Origin: Pseudomonadota bacterium
GTDB taxonomy: Bacteria; Pseudomonadota; Gammaproteobacteria; Burkholderiales; Thiobacillaceae
NCBI GenBank assembly: GCA_021802555.1
Contig: JAJZRU010000008.1
Span: 42,053-106,052, forward strand
Direction of reading: 5' to 3'
DNA: 64,000 bases
Under the pieces are notes generated by a model. The model saw only the letters and a program-made list of their open reading frames with translations, was not told the DNA's origin and did no database searches. A program made the translations under genes and the position numbers. Each line of letters starts with the position of its first letter. Position 1 is the stretch's first letter. Of this stretch, positions 1-8,093 are shown in pieces.

Positions 1-341
1 TTGTTGATGAAATACGGGAAGGTCATCTCGATATGGCCGGACTCGGCTTCCAGGCGCTTGACCATGTCGCGTAGCATGCTTTCGAAGTTTTCCACGGAGA
101 TCTCCCGCTCCCGGGTATTCAGGATTTCCACGAAGCGGGACATGTGCGTGCCCTTGAACTGTTGGGGCAGGAAGACGTACATGTTGAAGCTGGCCACGGT
201 GTGCTGCACGCCGCCGCTTTTGTCGGCCACTTTGACGGGGTGGCGGATGCTCTTGATGCCCACTTTGTTGATGGCGATTTGGCGGGTATCGGCGTAGTTT
301 TGCACGTCAGGGATGGGGTTGACGTCGCAGCAGTCGTTCAT
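1..341 (-). CDS. folE2: GTP cyclohydrolase IB FolE2 (3' part beyond the window)
   Basis: This is the N-terminal part of FolE2, which converts GTP to 7,8-dihydroneopterin triphosphate, the first step of folate (and often queuosine) synthesis. It is unrelated in sequence to FolE and can use metals other than zinc. The reading frame starts at the ATG whose complement is at 339-341 and begins [20 protein letters not shown]. The signature stretch [14 protein letters not shown] is visible around residues 63-76, and this decides the family. The coding frame runs off the left edge, so about 113 residues are present and the C-terminal half is missing. It lies in the same direction as dxs, with a gap of about 150 bases. 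Confidence 0.93.
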   Translation of the reverse strand, partial: MNDCCDVNPIPDVQNYADTRQIAINKVGIKSIRHPVKVADKSGGVQHTVASFNMYVFLPQQFKGTHMSRFVEILNTREREISVENFESMLRDMVKRLEAESGHIEMTFPYFIN

Positions 342-480
342 GGCAGTGTCCTTAGGGTTGGCCCCGGGGCCGCGCGCTGGGCGGCTGGGCGAGTCCTGCC
401 GGGCGGGTGAGGCGGTGGCATCAGCTCATGCGGCTGCACCGCCGCCCGGCGAAAATTTAGACCGAGTATAAACCAGTAAA

Positions 481-505
481 TTATCCGAGTAAATTACTCG
501 GATAA
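481..505 (-). terminator. Hairpin at the end of dxs
   Basis: A perfect 10-bp inverted repeat (481-490 and 496-505, loop 491-495) covers the last codons and stop of dxs. On the minus strand it is followed by TTTACTGG, so the U-tract is weak. It could end or process the xseB-ispA-dxs transcript before folE2. The stem is AT-rich, so termination strength is doubtful. Confidence 0.45.
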
Positions 506-2350
506 TGCGGCCCAGCGGCTTTTCACCGCGTTCTCGATACCGGGCGCATCCAGGCCGCAGCGCGCAAGCAGCGAGGCGGCATCGCCGTGCTCGATGAAGC
601 GGTCGGGCAGGCCCAGATGCAGCAGGGCGGAGCGCAGGCCCAGGTCGGCGAGGGCGTGGGCCACGGCGTCGCCGGCTCCGCCATGCACGGTGTTTTCTTC
701 CAGGGTGACCAGCAGGGTATGACTGCTGGCCAGCTCGCGCAGCAACTCGACATCCAGGGGTTTGACGAAGCGCATGTCCGCCACGGTCGCGTCGAGCGCC
801 TCAGCGGCGGCAAGCGCGGGCGCGAGCATGCTACCGAAAGCGAGCAGCGCGATACCCTTGCCCGTGCGGCGCAGACAAGCTCGCCCCACGGGCAAAGCCT
901 CCAGATCGCGGCCGGGCGCGACACCTGGGCCGCTGCCGCGGGGATAGCGTACCGCCGCCGGCCCGGGGTGCAGGTAGGCGGTGGTGAGCAGGCGCCGGCA
1001 TTCGCTTTCGTCGGAGGGTGTGGCAATGAGCAAGTTGGGCACACAGCGCAAATAGGAAAGATCGAACGCGCCGGCATGGGTGGGGCCGTCTGCACCCACC
1101 AGACCCGCGCGATCGATGGCAAATGTCACGTCCAAATTCTGCAGCGCAACGTCGTGGATGAGTTGGTCGTAGGCGCGTTGCAGGAAGGTCGAATAAATCG
1201 CCACCACCGGCTTCATGCCTTCGCAGGCCAATCCGGCCGCATAAGTCACGGCGTGCTGCTCGGCGATGCCGACATCGAAATAACGCTGCGGAAAGCGTTC
1301 GGAAAATTCCACCAGGCCGGAACCTTCGCGCATGGCCGGCGTGACGCCCACGAGCCGGTCATCCTGTGCGGCGGTGTCGCACAGCCAGTCGGAAAACACC
1401 TGGGTATAGGTGGGCCGGCCCGCTGCGGGAGCGTCCGCACCGACCTTGGGATCGAACTTGCCCACGCCGTGATAGAGACAGGGGTTGCACTCCGCAGGAT
1501 TGAAGCCTTTGCCTTTCTGGGTCACGACATGGAGGAACTGCGGCCCTGACAGACGGCGCACATTGCGCAGGGTCTCGATCAGGGTATCCAGATCATGGCC
1601 GTCGATGGGGCCGATGTAGTTGAAGCCGAACTCCTCGAACAGCGTGCCGGGGGTGACCATGCCTTTCATGTGCTCCTCGGCCCGGCGCGCCAGCTCGTGG
1701 ATGGGCGGCAGATGCGAAAGCACGCGCCGTCCGGCGCTGCGCGCGGCAGCGTAGAAGCGCCCCGACATGAGACGCGCCAGGTAATTGTTGAGCGCACCCA
1801 CCGGCGGGGAGATGGACATATCGTTGTCGTTGAGCACCACCAGCAGGGGAAGATCGTTGTCGCCGGCATTGTTGAGCGCCTCGAAGGCCATGCCCGCGCT
1901 CATGGCGCCGTCGCCGATGACGGCGATGGCGCGCTGCGGGCTGTCGATCTGGTGGAAGGCCTCTGCCATGCCCAGCGCGGCGGAAATGGAGGTGCTGGAA
2001 TGGCCTGCGCCGAAGGCGTCGTAAGGGCTTTCGTCGCGGCGCGGGAAGCCGGCCATGCCCCCCAACTGGCGCAGCTTGGCCATGCCGCCGCGGCGCCCGG
2101 TGAGGATCTTGTGCGGGTAGGTCTGGTGCCCCACATCCCAGACGATGCGGTCGCGCGGGGTGTCGTAGACATAGTGCAGGGCAAGGGTCAGCTCCACCAC
2201 GCCGAGATTGGAAGCCAGATGCCCCCCGGTGCGCGAAACGCTGTCGATCAGGAACTCGCGCAGCTCCGCCGCCAGGGTCTTGAGCTGCTCCGGTGCCAGG
2301 CAGCGCAGGTCGTCCGGCGAGGCGATCGATTCGAGGAGAGTGTCAGGCAT
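494..2350 (-). CDS. dxs: 1-deoxy-D-xylulose-5-phosphate synthase
   Basis: DXS condenses pyruvate and glyceraldehyde 3-phosphate to 1-deoxyxylulose 5-phosphate, the entry and flux-controlling step of the MEP isoprenoid route, and also feeds thiamine and pyridoxal synthesis. The protein has 618 residues, the usual length. The ThDP/Mg motif GDGAM is at residues 146-150, ending in NN at 160-161. The conserved GGHLASNLG with its catalytic histidine is near residue 44, and IAEQHAV and DRAG lie in the C-terminal half. The ATG at 2350 overlaps the ispA stop codon by one base (TGATG), which fixes the start and implies translational coupling. Confidence 0.97.
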   Translation of the reverse strand: MPDTLLESIASPDDLRCLAPEQLKTLAAELREFLIDSVSRTGGHLASNLGVVELTLALHYVYDTPRDRIVWDVGHQTYPHKILTGRRGGMAKLRQLGGMAGFPRRDESPYDAFGAGHSSTSISAALGMAEAFHQIDSPQRAIAVIGDGAMSAGMAFEALNNAGDNDLPLLVVLNDNDMSISPPVGALNNYLARLMSGRFYAAARSAGRRVLSHLPPIHELARRAEEHMKGMVTPGTLFEEFGFNYIGPIDGHDLDTLIETLRNVRRLSGPQFLHVVTQKGKGFNPAECNPCLYHGVGKFDPKVGADAPAAGRPTYTQVFSDWLCDTAAQDDRLVGVTPAMREGSGLVEFSERFPQRYFDVGIAEQHAVTYAAGLACEGMKPVVAIYSTFLQRAYDQLIHDVALQNLDVTFAIDRAGLVGADGPTHAGAFDLSYLRCVPNLLIATPSDESECRRLLTTAYLHPGPAAVRYPRGSGPGVAPGRDLEALPVGRACLRRTGKGIALLAFGSMLAPALAAAEALDATVADMRFVKPLDVELLRELASSHTLLVTLEENTVHGGAGDAVAHALADLGLRSALLHLGLPDRFIEHGDAASLLARCGLDAPGIENAVKSRWAALSE

Positions 2351-3243
2351 CAATAACTACGATGGGTGATGTAATCGGCCAGTTCCGCAAGATGCCTTGC
2401 CCTGTTTCCGAAAGGAGTCAAGGCATCGAGCGCGTTGCGGCGCAGCTCCTCCGCCAGTTCCTTGGCGGCCGCCAGGCCCAGCACGCTTACGTAGGTCGGC
2501 TTGCCGTCATGGGCATCCTTGCCTGCGGTCTTGCCCAGCGTGGCGGTGGGCGCCTCGGCGTCGAGCACGTCGTCCACCACCTGGAAAGCCAGGCCCATGC
2601 ATTTGGCGTAATGGTCCAGGCGCCGCTCCGCCTCCACGTCCAGGGGGGTTCCGCACCAGGCGCCCAGGCGCACCGCCGCCCGGATCAGGGCTCCGGTCTT
2701 GTGGATGTGCATGAACTCCAGCTCCGGCGCCGTCAACATGCGTCCCACGCTGGCCAGATCTGTGGCTTGGCCGCCGGCCATGCCGTGCGAACCCGCCGCC
2801 TGCGCCAGCAGGCCCAGCATGTCGCGCTGGCGCACTGCGTCGAGCGGCGGCTGCGGCGCCGCCAAGACCTCGAAAGCCAGGCTTTGCAGCGCATCCCCCG
2901 CCAGCAGCGCCGTGGCCTGATCGTATTCCACGTGTACGGTCGGCTTGCCCCGGCGCAGGGAGTCGTCGTCCATCATCGGCAGATCGTCATGCACCAGGGA
3001 ATAGGCGTGGATCAGCTCCACTGCGCACGCGGCTTGCAGCACGGCCGGCTGCGGGGCGGCAGACAGCTCGCCGGCGGCAAAGGCCAGCAGGGGGCGCACG
3101 CGCTTGCCGCCGCCGAGCACGGCGTAACGCATGGCGTCATGCAGCCGCGCCGGCGCAGCGGCCGCCGCGGGCAGGCGGCGGGCGAGTTCTTCCTCGACCA
3201 GCCGCTGCACATCCGCCGCCCAGGTTTGCAGGGCAGGCGTCAC
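2350..3243 (-). CDS. ispA: (2E,6E)-farnesyl diphosphate synthase
   Basis: A trans-prenyltransferase that builds geranyl and then farnesyl diphosphate from IPP and DMAPP, for quinones, undecaprenyl phosphate and heme side chains. The first aspartate-rich motif DDLPMMD is at residues 86-92 and the second, DDVLD, at 224-228; GGGKRVRP lies near 44-51. I chose the GTG at 3243 because it overlaps the xseB stop (GTGA) and gives 297 residues, normal for the family. A longer in-frame extension upstream would overlap all of xseB and looks like shadow sequence. It is the middle gene of xseB-ispA-dxs. Confidence 0.95.
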   Translation of the reverse strand: MTPALQTWAADVQRLVEEELARRLPAAAAAPARLHDAMRYAVLGGGKRVRPLLAFAAGELSAAPQPAVLQAACAVELIHAYSLVHDDLPMMDDDSLRRGKPTVHVEYDQATALLAGDALQSLAFEVLAAPQPPLDAVRQRDMLGLLAQAAGSHGMAGGQATDLASVGRMLTAPELEFMHIHKTGALIRAAVRLGAWCGTPLDVEAERRLDHYAKCMGLAFQVVDDVLDAEAPTATLGKTAGKDAHDGKPTYVSVLGLAAAKELAEELRRNALDALTPFGNRARHLAELADYITHRSY

Positions 3244-3479
3244 GCGTCGTCTCCCGTTTCTTTGGCAAAAGGCTTCAGCATTCCGTTTTCCAGGATGCGG
3301 ACCTTCTGTTCCGTGTCCTCCAGCACCTTGCGGCAGAAATCCAGCAGTTCCGCGCCACGCTGGTAGGCCGCCAGGGATTCTTCCAGGCCCAGCTCGCCGG
3401 ATTCCATTTGGACGGCGATTTTTTCCAGCTCGGCAAGAGCCGATTCGAGGTTTTTGGGGGGAGAAAGTGCCTTGGACAT
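3240..3479 (-). CDS. xseB: Exodeoxyribonuclease VII small subunit
   Basis: Small helical subunit of exonuclease VII, which partners XseA in degrading single-stranded DNA. From the ATG at 3479 the product is 79 residues, typical for XseB. It carries the family pattern LESALAELEKIAVQMESGEL, followed by LEESLAAYQRGAELLDFCRKVL. An in-frame start 16 codons upstream exists but adds a non-conserved segment. XseB-IspA-DXS is a common proteobacterial gene order. The large subunit is not in this window. Confidence 0.93.
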   Translation of the reverse strand: MSKALSPPKNLESALAELEKIAVQMESGELGLEESLAAYQRGAELLDFCRKVLEDTEQKVRILENGMLKPFAKETGDDA

Positions 3480-3542
3480 GGAAGACCGAACAGGGAAAGC
3501 CAAAGACTTTAGCAAAATTGTCGGCATGCCGCATGTCGTGAT

Positions 3543-3606
3543 TGCCCCTCGATGAAAAAATGCCTTAAAATGGCGCGCTTACTCCCCCAGGCGCTGGGGG
3601 TTTTTG
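3543..3606 (+). promoter_or_regulatory. Promoter-like pair plus terminator-like hairpin before the Rieske gene
   Basis: TTGCCC (3543-3548) and TAAAAT (3566-3571) are separated by 17 bases and read toward the Rieske gene. Just downstream is a perfect 7-bp hairpin, CCCCCAG (3584-3590) and CTGGGGG (3594-3600), followed by TTTTTGTTG. The hairpin has the form of an intrinsic terminator. It would lie almost at the 5' end of the transcript, so it may act as a leader element or may stop transcription entering from the left. The function is inferred. Confidence 0.45.
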
Positions 3607-3648
3607 TTGTTCATCGTTTCGTCCGGGTGGGCGTTTGGTGGGGGGCCT

Positions 3649-4782
3649 ATGAGCGATCTCGCTGAATCTGCACTGCTTGCCAGCAAGGCGCCGCAACTGC
3701 CGGTGCACTGGTACTTCGATCCTGCCATCTACGCTTTGGAGAAGGAGCTCCTCTTCGAGCAGGGGCACGGCTATGCCGGACACGAACTCATGGTGCCGCG
3801 GGCCGGAGATTATCGCGCCCTGGAGACCTACGACGGCACGCGCGTGCTGGTGCACAATGCGCAAGGCGTCGAACTGCTCTCCAACGTCTGCCGCCATCGC
3901 CAGGCGCGCATGCTCGAAGGCGCCGGCCATGCCCGCAACATCGTTTGCCCGCTGCATCGCTGGACCTATGACCTTCAGGGCACGCTTCTGGGCGCGCCGC
4001 ATTTTCCCGAAACGCCCTGCCTGAATCTGCGCAGCTATCCGCTGCAGCGCTGGAACGGCCTGCTGTTCAGCGGTCCGCGCGACATCAACGCGGACCTGCG
4101 CCAGCTCAGCGTTCTGCGCGATCTGGATTTTTCCGGCTACATGCTCGATCGCGTGTGGGTGGAGCACAGCCCTTACAACTGGAAGACCTTCATCGAAGTC
4201 TACCTGGAGGATTATCACGTCGAGCCTTTCCATCCCGGCCTGGGGAATTTCGTCACCTGCGAAGACCTGGCGTGGGAATTCGGCGAGTGGTATTCGGTGC
4301 AGACCGTCGGGATAAGCAACGACCTGGCGAAGCCGGGAAGCGAAATCTACCGCAAATGGCACGAACAGGTTCTGGCCTACGGCAACGGCGCCGTGCCTCG
4401 CCATGGAGCCATCTGGCTCACCTATTATCCCGGCCTCATGGTGGAGTGGTACCCCCATGTGCTGGTGGTGAGCAATATCCTGCCCACCGGCATCGAATCC
4501 TGCGTCAATATCGTGGAGTTTTACTATCCCGAGGACATCGCGTTGTTCGAGCGCGAATTCGTGGAGGCCGAGCAGGCCGCCTATATCGAGACTGCCGTGG
4601 AGGACCACGAAATCGCCCGCCGCATGCACGAGGGGCGTCGCGCGCTTTACCTGCAGGGCGTCAGCGAGGAAGGACCCTACCAGTCGCCCATGGAGGACGG
4701 CATGGTGCATTTCCACGAGTTTCTGAGGCGCCGCCTCGAACCGCATCTGCAAGCACAGGAAGCGGTGCACGGCAGCCGCTGA
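3649..4782 (+). CDS. Rieske [2Fe-2S] oxygenase-like protein
   Basis: A 377-residue protein with the layout of the alpha subunit of aromatic-ring hydroxylating oxygenases. The Rieske cluster ligands are visible as C81-x-H83 and C100-x2-H103. The mononuclear iron site lies in the segment EVYLEDYHVEPFHPG, with H190 and H195 as likely ligands. The substrate is unknown. No ferredoxin, reductase or beta subunit sits beside it, so a degradative dioxygenase role is not supported. Homologues next to xseB occur in betaproteobacteria, which suggests a conserved but undefined role. The ATG at 3649 was chosen because the 15 codons upstream look non-coding. Confidence 0.85.
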   Translation: MSDLAESALLASKAPQLPVHWYFDPAIYALEKELLFEQGHGYAGHELMVPRAGDYRALETYDGTRVLVHNAQGVELLSNVCRHRQARMLEGAGHARNIVCPLHRWTYDLQGTLLGAPHFPETPCLNLRSYPLQRWNGLLFSGPRDINADLRQLSVLRDLDFSGYMLDRVWVEHSPYNWKTFIEVYLEDYHVEPFHPGLGNFVTCEDLAWEFGEWYSVQTVGISNDLAKPGSEIYRKWHEQVLAYGNGAVPRHGAIWLTYYPGLMVEWYPHVLVVSNILPTGIESCVNIVEFYYPEDIALFEREFVEAEQAAYIETAVEDHEIARRMHEGRRALYLQGVSEEGPYQSPMEDGMVHFHEFLRRRLEPHLQAQEAVHGSR

Positions 4783-4836
4783 TCACGGAGCGCCCGCTAT
4801 ACTTCGGTCACGCCATATCCATATGCAGAGGATGCC

Positions 4837-5205
4837 ATGATCCAACTCCAGGTCGAAGGTTCGCGCGTCACCGTCCAAGTGCTCGGCACCTTTGCGCTTG
4901 CGGATTACAAGGAGTTCGAGGAAGCCTTCATTTTCAGCCGCAAGTTCCAGGAACCGGTGAATGTGCTCATGGATTTGCGCGACATGCTTTCTTTCAGCGT
5001 GGACGTCGCCTGGGAGGAGTTGCGCTTTACGCGCCAGCACGCCGCAGACATCCGCCGCATCGCCATACTGACCGGCAGCGAGTGGGTGACCTGGAGCGCA
5101 TGGCTGAACCGCCTGTTCGTGGATGCGGAAATCCGTGTCTTCGACGATACGGCCATGGCCGAAGCCTGGCTGGCCGAGGGGCAGGGCGCCGCCGCATCGG
5201 CCTGA
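4837..5205 (+). CDS. SpoIIAA-like (STAS/SEC14 fold) protein
   Basis: A cytoplasmic protein of 122 residues resembling the SpoIIAA-like family (PF11964). It begins with a beta-rich segment, MIQLQVEGSRVTVQVLGTF, and then has alternating helices and strands (LADYKEFEEAF, VNVLMDLRDM, RRIAILTGSEW, EIRVFDDTAMAEAWL). Family members are single-domain proteins of unclear function, perhaps ligand or partner binding. The gene starts 54 bases after the Rieske gene in the same direction and may share its transcript. It is convergent with the DUF3025 gene. Confidence 0.75.
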   Translation: MIQLQVEGSRVTVQVLGTFALADYKEFEEAFIFSRKFQEPVNVLMDLRDMLSFSVDVAWEELRFTRQHAADIRRIAILTGSEWVTWSAWLNRLFVDAEIRVFDDTAMAEAWLAEGQGAAASA

Positions 5206-5210
5206 CAAGG

Positions 5211-6026
5211 CTATCCGCCGGGCGGCGGACGGAAGATGGCCGGATCGTCGTAAAAATCCGCCCGCGCGTTGGCGTCGGACCAGCCCGGTATGCCGCAGAT
5301 CGGCAGGGGCGGAAGTTGCGCGGGGGAAGTGATGCCGGCCAGCGCGCCCGCGGCGGCCGCATCGAGATCCGGGAAGCTTGGCGGCCTCGCCGCCTCAAGC
5401 AGCAGGCACTTTGCGGTCAGGGCGGGGTAGGGCGCCAGGGCCTTCTCCAGCAGGCCGTGGCCGACGGCAGTGAAGCTCATCTCGGTTTTTGCCCGTTCCC
5501 GCTGCTGCACAAACAGCTCGTGCCAGGCGCGCGCCGCAAGACCCCGCAGGAGATCTGCGGGGCCGGTGACGAGCAGGCCCATCTCGTCCAGCAGAGTGAG
5601 CGCATCGCGCTGGCGCCCGCGGCGCCGAGCTTCGCTCGGGTCGGCAAGCAGGCGTCGGGCATGGCTGGCGTTGAGCGCCGCCTTGAAGCGGGGAAAGGCG
5701 AGCCAGACCAGCGCATTCAGGCGGTCGTGCCAGGCGGAAAGATCGACCGGAATGATGCCGGTGCGCCAAATACGCAGCTCGTAGTCGGCGGCCTTGAGCG
5801 TTCCGGCCGGAGCCGCGAAGCCGGCCGTCAAGCCCAGGCCGTTGCGCACACCGCGCGCCGCCGCGAGCGCGGTGAGGCGCGCGGCATTCGGGAAATCGCC
5901 AGCACAAGTCCCCGCCAGCGCGCGGTAGGGGAAAAATGCGGGATGCTGCTGCCAGGCGTCGGCGCGTCGGGTCGGGAGATCGGCCTCAGTTGCGGGAGGG
6001 GCGCCCGCCAAGCTGCTCGTCGTCAA
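5211..6026 (-). CDS. DUF3025 family protein
   Basis: A 271-residue protein of the DUF3025 family. The conserved stretch around LNALVWLAFPRFKAALNASH is visible near residues 103-122, along with PPLPICGIPGWSDANARADFY near the C-terminus. No catalytic motif or membrane segment is evident and the function is unknown. No ATG or GTG lies near the family N-terminus. I took the TTG at 6026, which lies inside the end of the upstream gene (about 41 bases of overlap); a second TTG lies five codons in. The overlap suggests translational coupling. Confidence 0.75.
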   Translation of the reverse strand: MTTSSLAGAPPATEADLPTRRADAWQQHPAFFPYRALAGTCAGDFPNAARLTALAAARGVRNGLGLTAGFAAPAGTLKAADYELRIWRTGIIPVDLSAWHDRLNALVWLAFPRFKAALNASHARRLLADPSEARRRGRQRDALTLLDEMGLLVTGPADLLRGLAARAWHELFVQQRERAKTEMSFTAVGHGLLEKALAPYPALTAKCLLLEAARPPSFPDLDAAAAGALAGITSPAQLPPLPICGIPGWSDANARADFYDDPAIFRPPPGG

Positions 6027-6273
6027 ACTCTGCTTTCACTGCTTCCAGGGCGTCGCGCAAGCTTTCCTCGGACAAGCCGTTGAGCTGCTCGGCAAGCATC
6101 TCCGCCGCATCGATGGTGTCGGCGTCTTCGGGCAGGTGATCGCTGTCGAGGTTGGCAACCAGCACGGCGGCAGCGCCGGCCACTTGCAGCAGACGGGCAC
6201 GTTCAGCCATGAGCATCTCTACCTCTTTGCGCAGGAGCTGGATTTCCTCGTCTTTAAGGGCGTGGACGGTCAC
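5986..6273 (-). CDS. Small coiled-coil hypothetical protein
   Basis: A 95-residue acidic protein. Its first 35 residues (LKDEEIQLLRKEVEMLMAERARLL) have the heptad pattern of a coiled coil. A short hydrophobic stretch, VAGAAAVLVANL, and an acidic C-terminal half follow. I do not recognise the family. It lies 8 bases downstream of the FIST gene and overlaps the start of the DUF3025 gene, so these genes form one operon. Coding status is supported by the coupling and by third-position GC bias. Confidence 0.6.
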   Translation of the reverse strand: MTVHALKDEEIQLLRKEVEMLMAERARLLQVAGAAAVLVANLDSDHLPEDADTIDAAEMLAEQLNGLSEESLRDALEAVKAEFDDEQLGGRPSRN

Positions 6274-6281
6274 GGTGGGCC

Positions 6282-7397
6282 TCAGGTGAACAAAGTGAGG
6301 ACGCCAGTGTAACCATAAAGGCGGTTATGGGAAATTTCTCCGTTGGCATAGAAGCCTGCCAGAGGAAATTCCCCCAGCACCGCGGATATCAGGCGCAATT
6401 CCGCGGAATCGGGGCCGAACAGCCCTTCCCCGCGCCCCAGGCATGAAAAATAGAGCCCGCCCTTGGGCGGCCCCGCGAGGCGCGATTTCAATCCCTCCAG
6501 CATGCGTCGCATGTCAGTGACCGCTGCCTGCGCGTCGCGCCGGCCAAAGAGCAGCGCATCGCCCGGCTGCACGCTTTCCCCGATGGCTAAAAGGCGGTTT
6601 TTCGGGTCGATGGCGATGATGGGGCGCACTTTGTAGTCCGCGGTGTCCGAACCCGCCACGGGCAGGCCCACAAAAACCTCTCCGGCGGCGCGCTGCAGGT
6701 CGCGCACCAGCGCATCCCCTATGGCCTCCTCAAAAACATCGAGTGCCGGGCGATGGTCCAAGGCGATCAGGACGTTGTCCTGGCAGTCGGTGATCAGATG
6801 CTGGTCTGCGAAAGGGCTCACGCCCTGGGTCAGGCCCGTGATCACGCCGATTTCCCGGCTGAACAACACACCGGAGAGGCCGCCTTCGCAAACCTCTCCG
6901 CTGATCTGCCAAGTCTGGTAGCGTGAACTGGAAAGCCCGCCGGTGAGAAAACCGGTCAGCGTCCGCTGCGCCACCAGGGGCAGGAGTTCGCCGATGAGGG
7001 CGTTGCGCGGGTCGCCGTGTACGATGCCGAAAGCCGCTGCCTGGCCGGCGAGTTCAAAGCGATCGGCATAACGCAGCAGGTCGTCCTCGTGGCTCACCGG
7101 GGGCAGCAGGGTGTAGCTGCCTTGCGGAAGGTTCGCCGCCAGCACCGCCAAGGCCGGTCTGTCCAGAGCCTCCCGGCCCGCAGTGCATACGCCCAGGCCC
7201 ACCGATCCGCTCCAATCCCCGATGTCGGTGGCCGAACGCAGAGCCGTCAGGATGGCGGGCAGGGCGGGCGCGTAAAGATCGCTCGCATACAGGAAACCCA
7301 AGTTGCCGGAGAAGCCCTGCAAGGTTTGCGTGCATTCGGCCACGGCGTCCTGCCAATGCGCGGCTGCGGAATGGGCGTGGGCAAAGCGTACACTCAT
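6282..7397 (-). CDS. FIST domain sensory protein
   Basis: A 371-residue protein with FIST_N and FIST_C domains. FIST proteins are predicted small-ligand sensors, often attached to chemotaxis or kinase outputs; here the domain pair stands alone. Visible hallmarks are FLTGGLSSSR in the N-terminal domain and the C-terminal segment GLYFSCLGRGEGLFG, followed by FPLAGFYANGEI. No signal peptide or membrane segment is evident, so the protein should be cytoplasmic. Its ATG overlaps the stop of the upstream nuclease gene (ATGA, 7394-7397), which links the sensor to an ERCC4-type nuclease. Confidence 0.87.
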   Translation of the reverse strand: MSVRFAHAHSAAAHWQDAVAECTQTLQGFSGNLGFLYASDLYAPALPAILTALRSATDIGDWSGSVGLGVCTAGREALDRPALAVLAANLPQGSYTLLPPVSHEDDLLRYADRFELAGQAAAFGIVHGDPRNALIGELLPLVAQRTLTGFLTGGLSSSRYQTWQISGEVCEGGLSGVLFSREIGVITGLTQGVSPFADQHLITDCQDNVLIALDHRPALDVFEEAIGDALVRDLQRAAGEVFVGLPVAGSDTADYKVRPIIAIDPKNRLLAIGESVQPGDALLFGRRDAQAAVTDMRRMLEGLKSRLAGPPKGGLYFSCLGRGEGLFGPDSAELRLISAVLGEFPLAGFYANGEISHNRLYGYTGVLTLFT

Positions 7398-8032
7398 GCT
7401 CCCTCCAGGACGCGCTTCATGCGCACGGCTGCCTCGGGGCTGATGCCGGGCACTTGAGCCAGATCGTCCAAACCGGCGGCAAAAACTCCGGCCGGCGAGC
7501 CGAAATGGCGCAGCAGGGCGCGCGCCAGATTTTCTGTCACACCCGGCAATCCCTCCAACAAATAACGCCGGCCGCTCAAGGGGTCGAAGGGGCGGCCATG
7601 CCTCAGGCTGGCTGCCGCGCTCGGGGCTTCCAGGGCGCGCATCAGGGTGAAGATCAACTCGGCGGTGAACGCGGGGCCGGGCGATGGGATGAACGGCACG
7701 GCCTGCAACGCCAGCAGGGCGAGCGCCTCGCGCAGCTTCTGCGGGTCGCTGTGAAAACGGCCTGTATGGAAATCCCCTTCCACCACCAGGAGGGGATGAT
7801 CGAAATCAAGCTGCAGGCGCGCCGTCAGCTCCGCCAAGCGCCCATCCATGACCATGAGGGAGAAATCCATGGCGGATTTGCGCTCTACCGCTACTCCTTG
7901 GCCCAGCACGAAATCCGCTGCCGGCAATTCGGCGCCTTCCCAAGCCAGGCCTGGAAACTGCGCAGGGTAGGCCTGCCAGTGCCTAACCACCGGGCCGTTC
8001 AGTTCACGGGCATCAAGGGTGAGCGGTTGCAT
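7394..8032 (-). CDS. ERCC4/XPF-type nuclease with helix-hairpin-helix
   Basis: A 212-residue protein. The N-terminal half carries the XPF-family active-site pattern, with D40 followed by VERKSAMDF at residues 49-57 (E50, R51, K52, D56). The C-terminal half has tandem helix-hairpin-helix segments (LLEGLPGVTENLARALLRHF and LAQVPGISPEAAVRMKRVL). The XPF family cuts branched or flapped DNA; stand-alone bacterial members are poorly characterised. This one lacks the SF2 helicase part of eukaryotic XPF. It is the first gene of the minus-strand group nuclease-FIST-small protein-DUF3025, and is divergent from the iminopeptidase gene. Confidence 0.85.
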   Translation of the reverse strand: MQPLTLDARELNGPVVRHWQAYPAQFPGLAWEGAELPAADFVLGQGVAVERKSAMDFSLMVMDGRLAELTARLQLDFDHPLLVVEGDFHTGRFHSDPQKLREALALLALQAVPFIPSPGPAFTAELIFTLMRALEAPSAAASLRHGRPFDPLSGRRYLLEGLPGVTENLARALLRHFGSPAGVFAAGLDDLAQVPGISPEAAVRMKRVLEGA

Positions 8033-8093
8033 GGGCGTCCTGCCAGAGCTTTGGGTGATAATAATAAATTATTCCTCATCGAGCTCTTCTCCC

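Noticed and set aside
4155..6083. A 642-codon plus-strand frame crossing the Rieske, SpoIIAA-like and DUF3025 genes
   Set aside because: It overlaps three better-supported genes in other frames and has an Arg/Gly-rich shadow composition.
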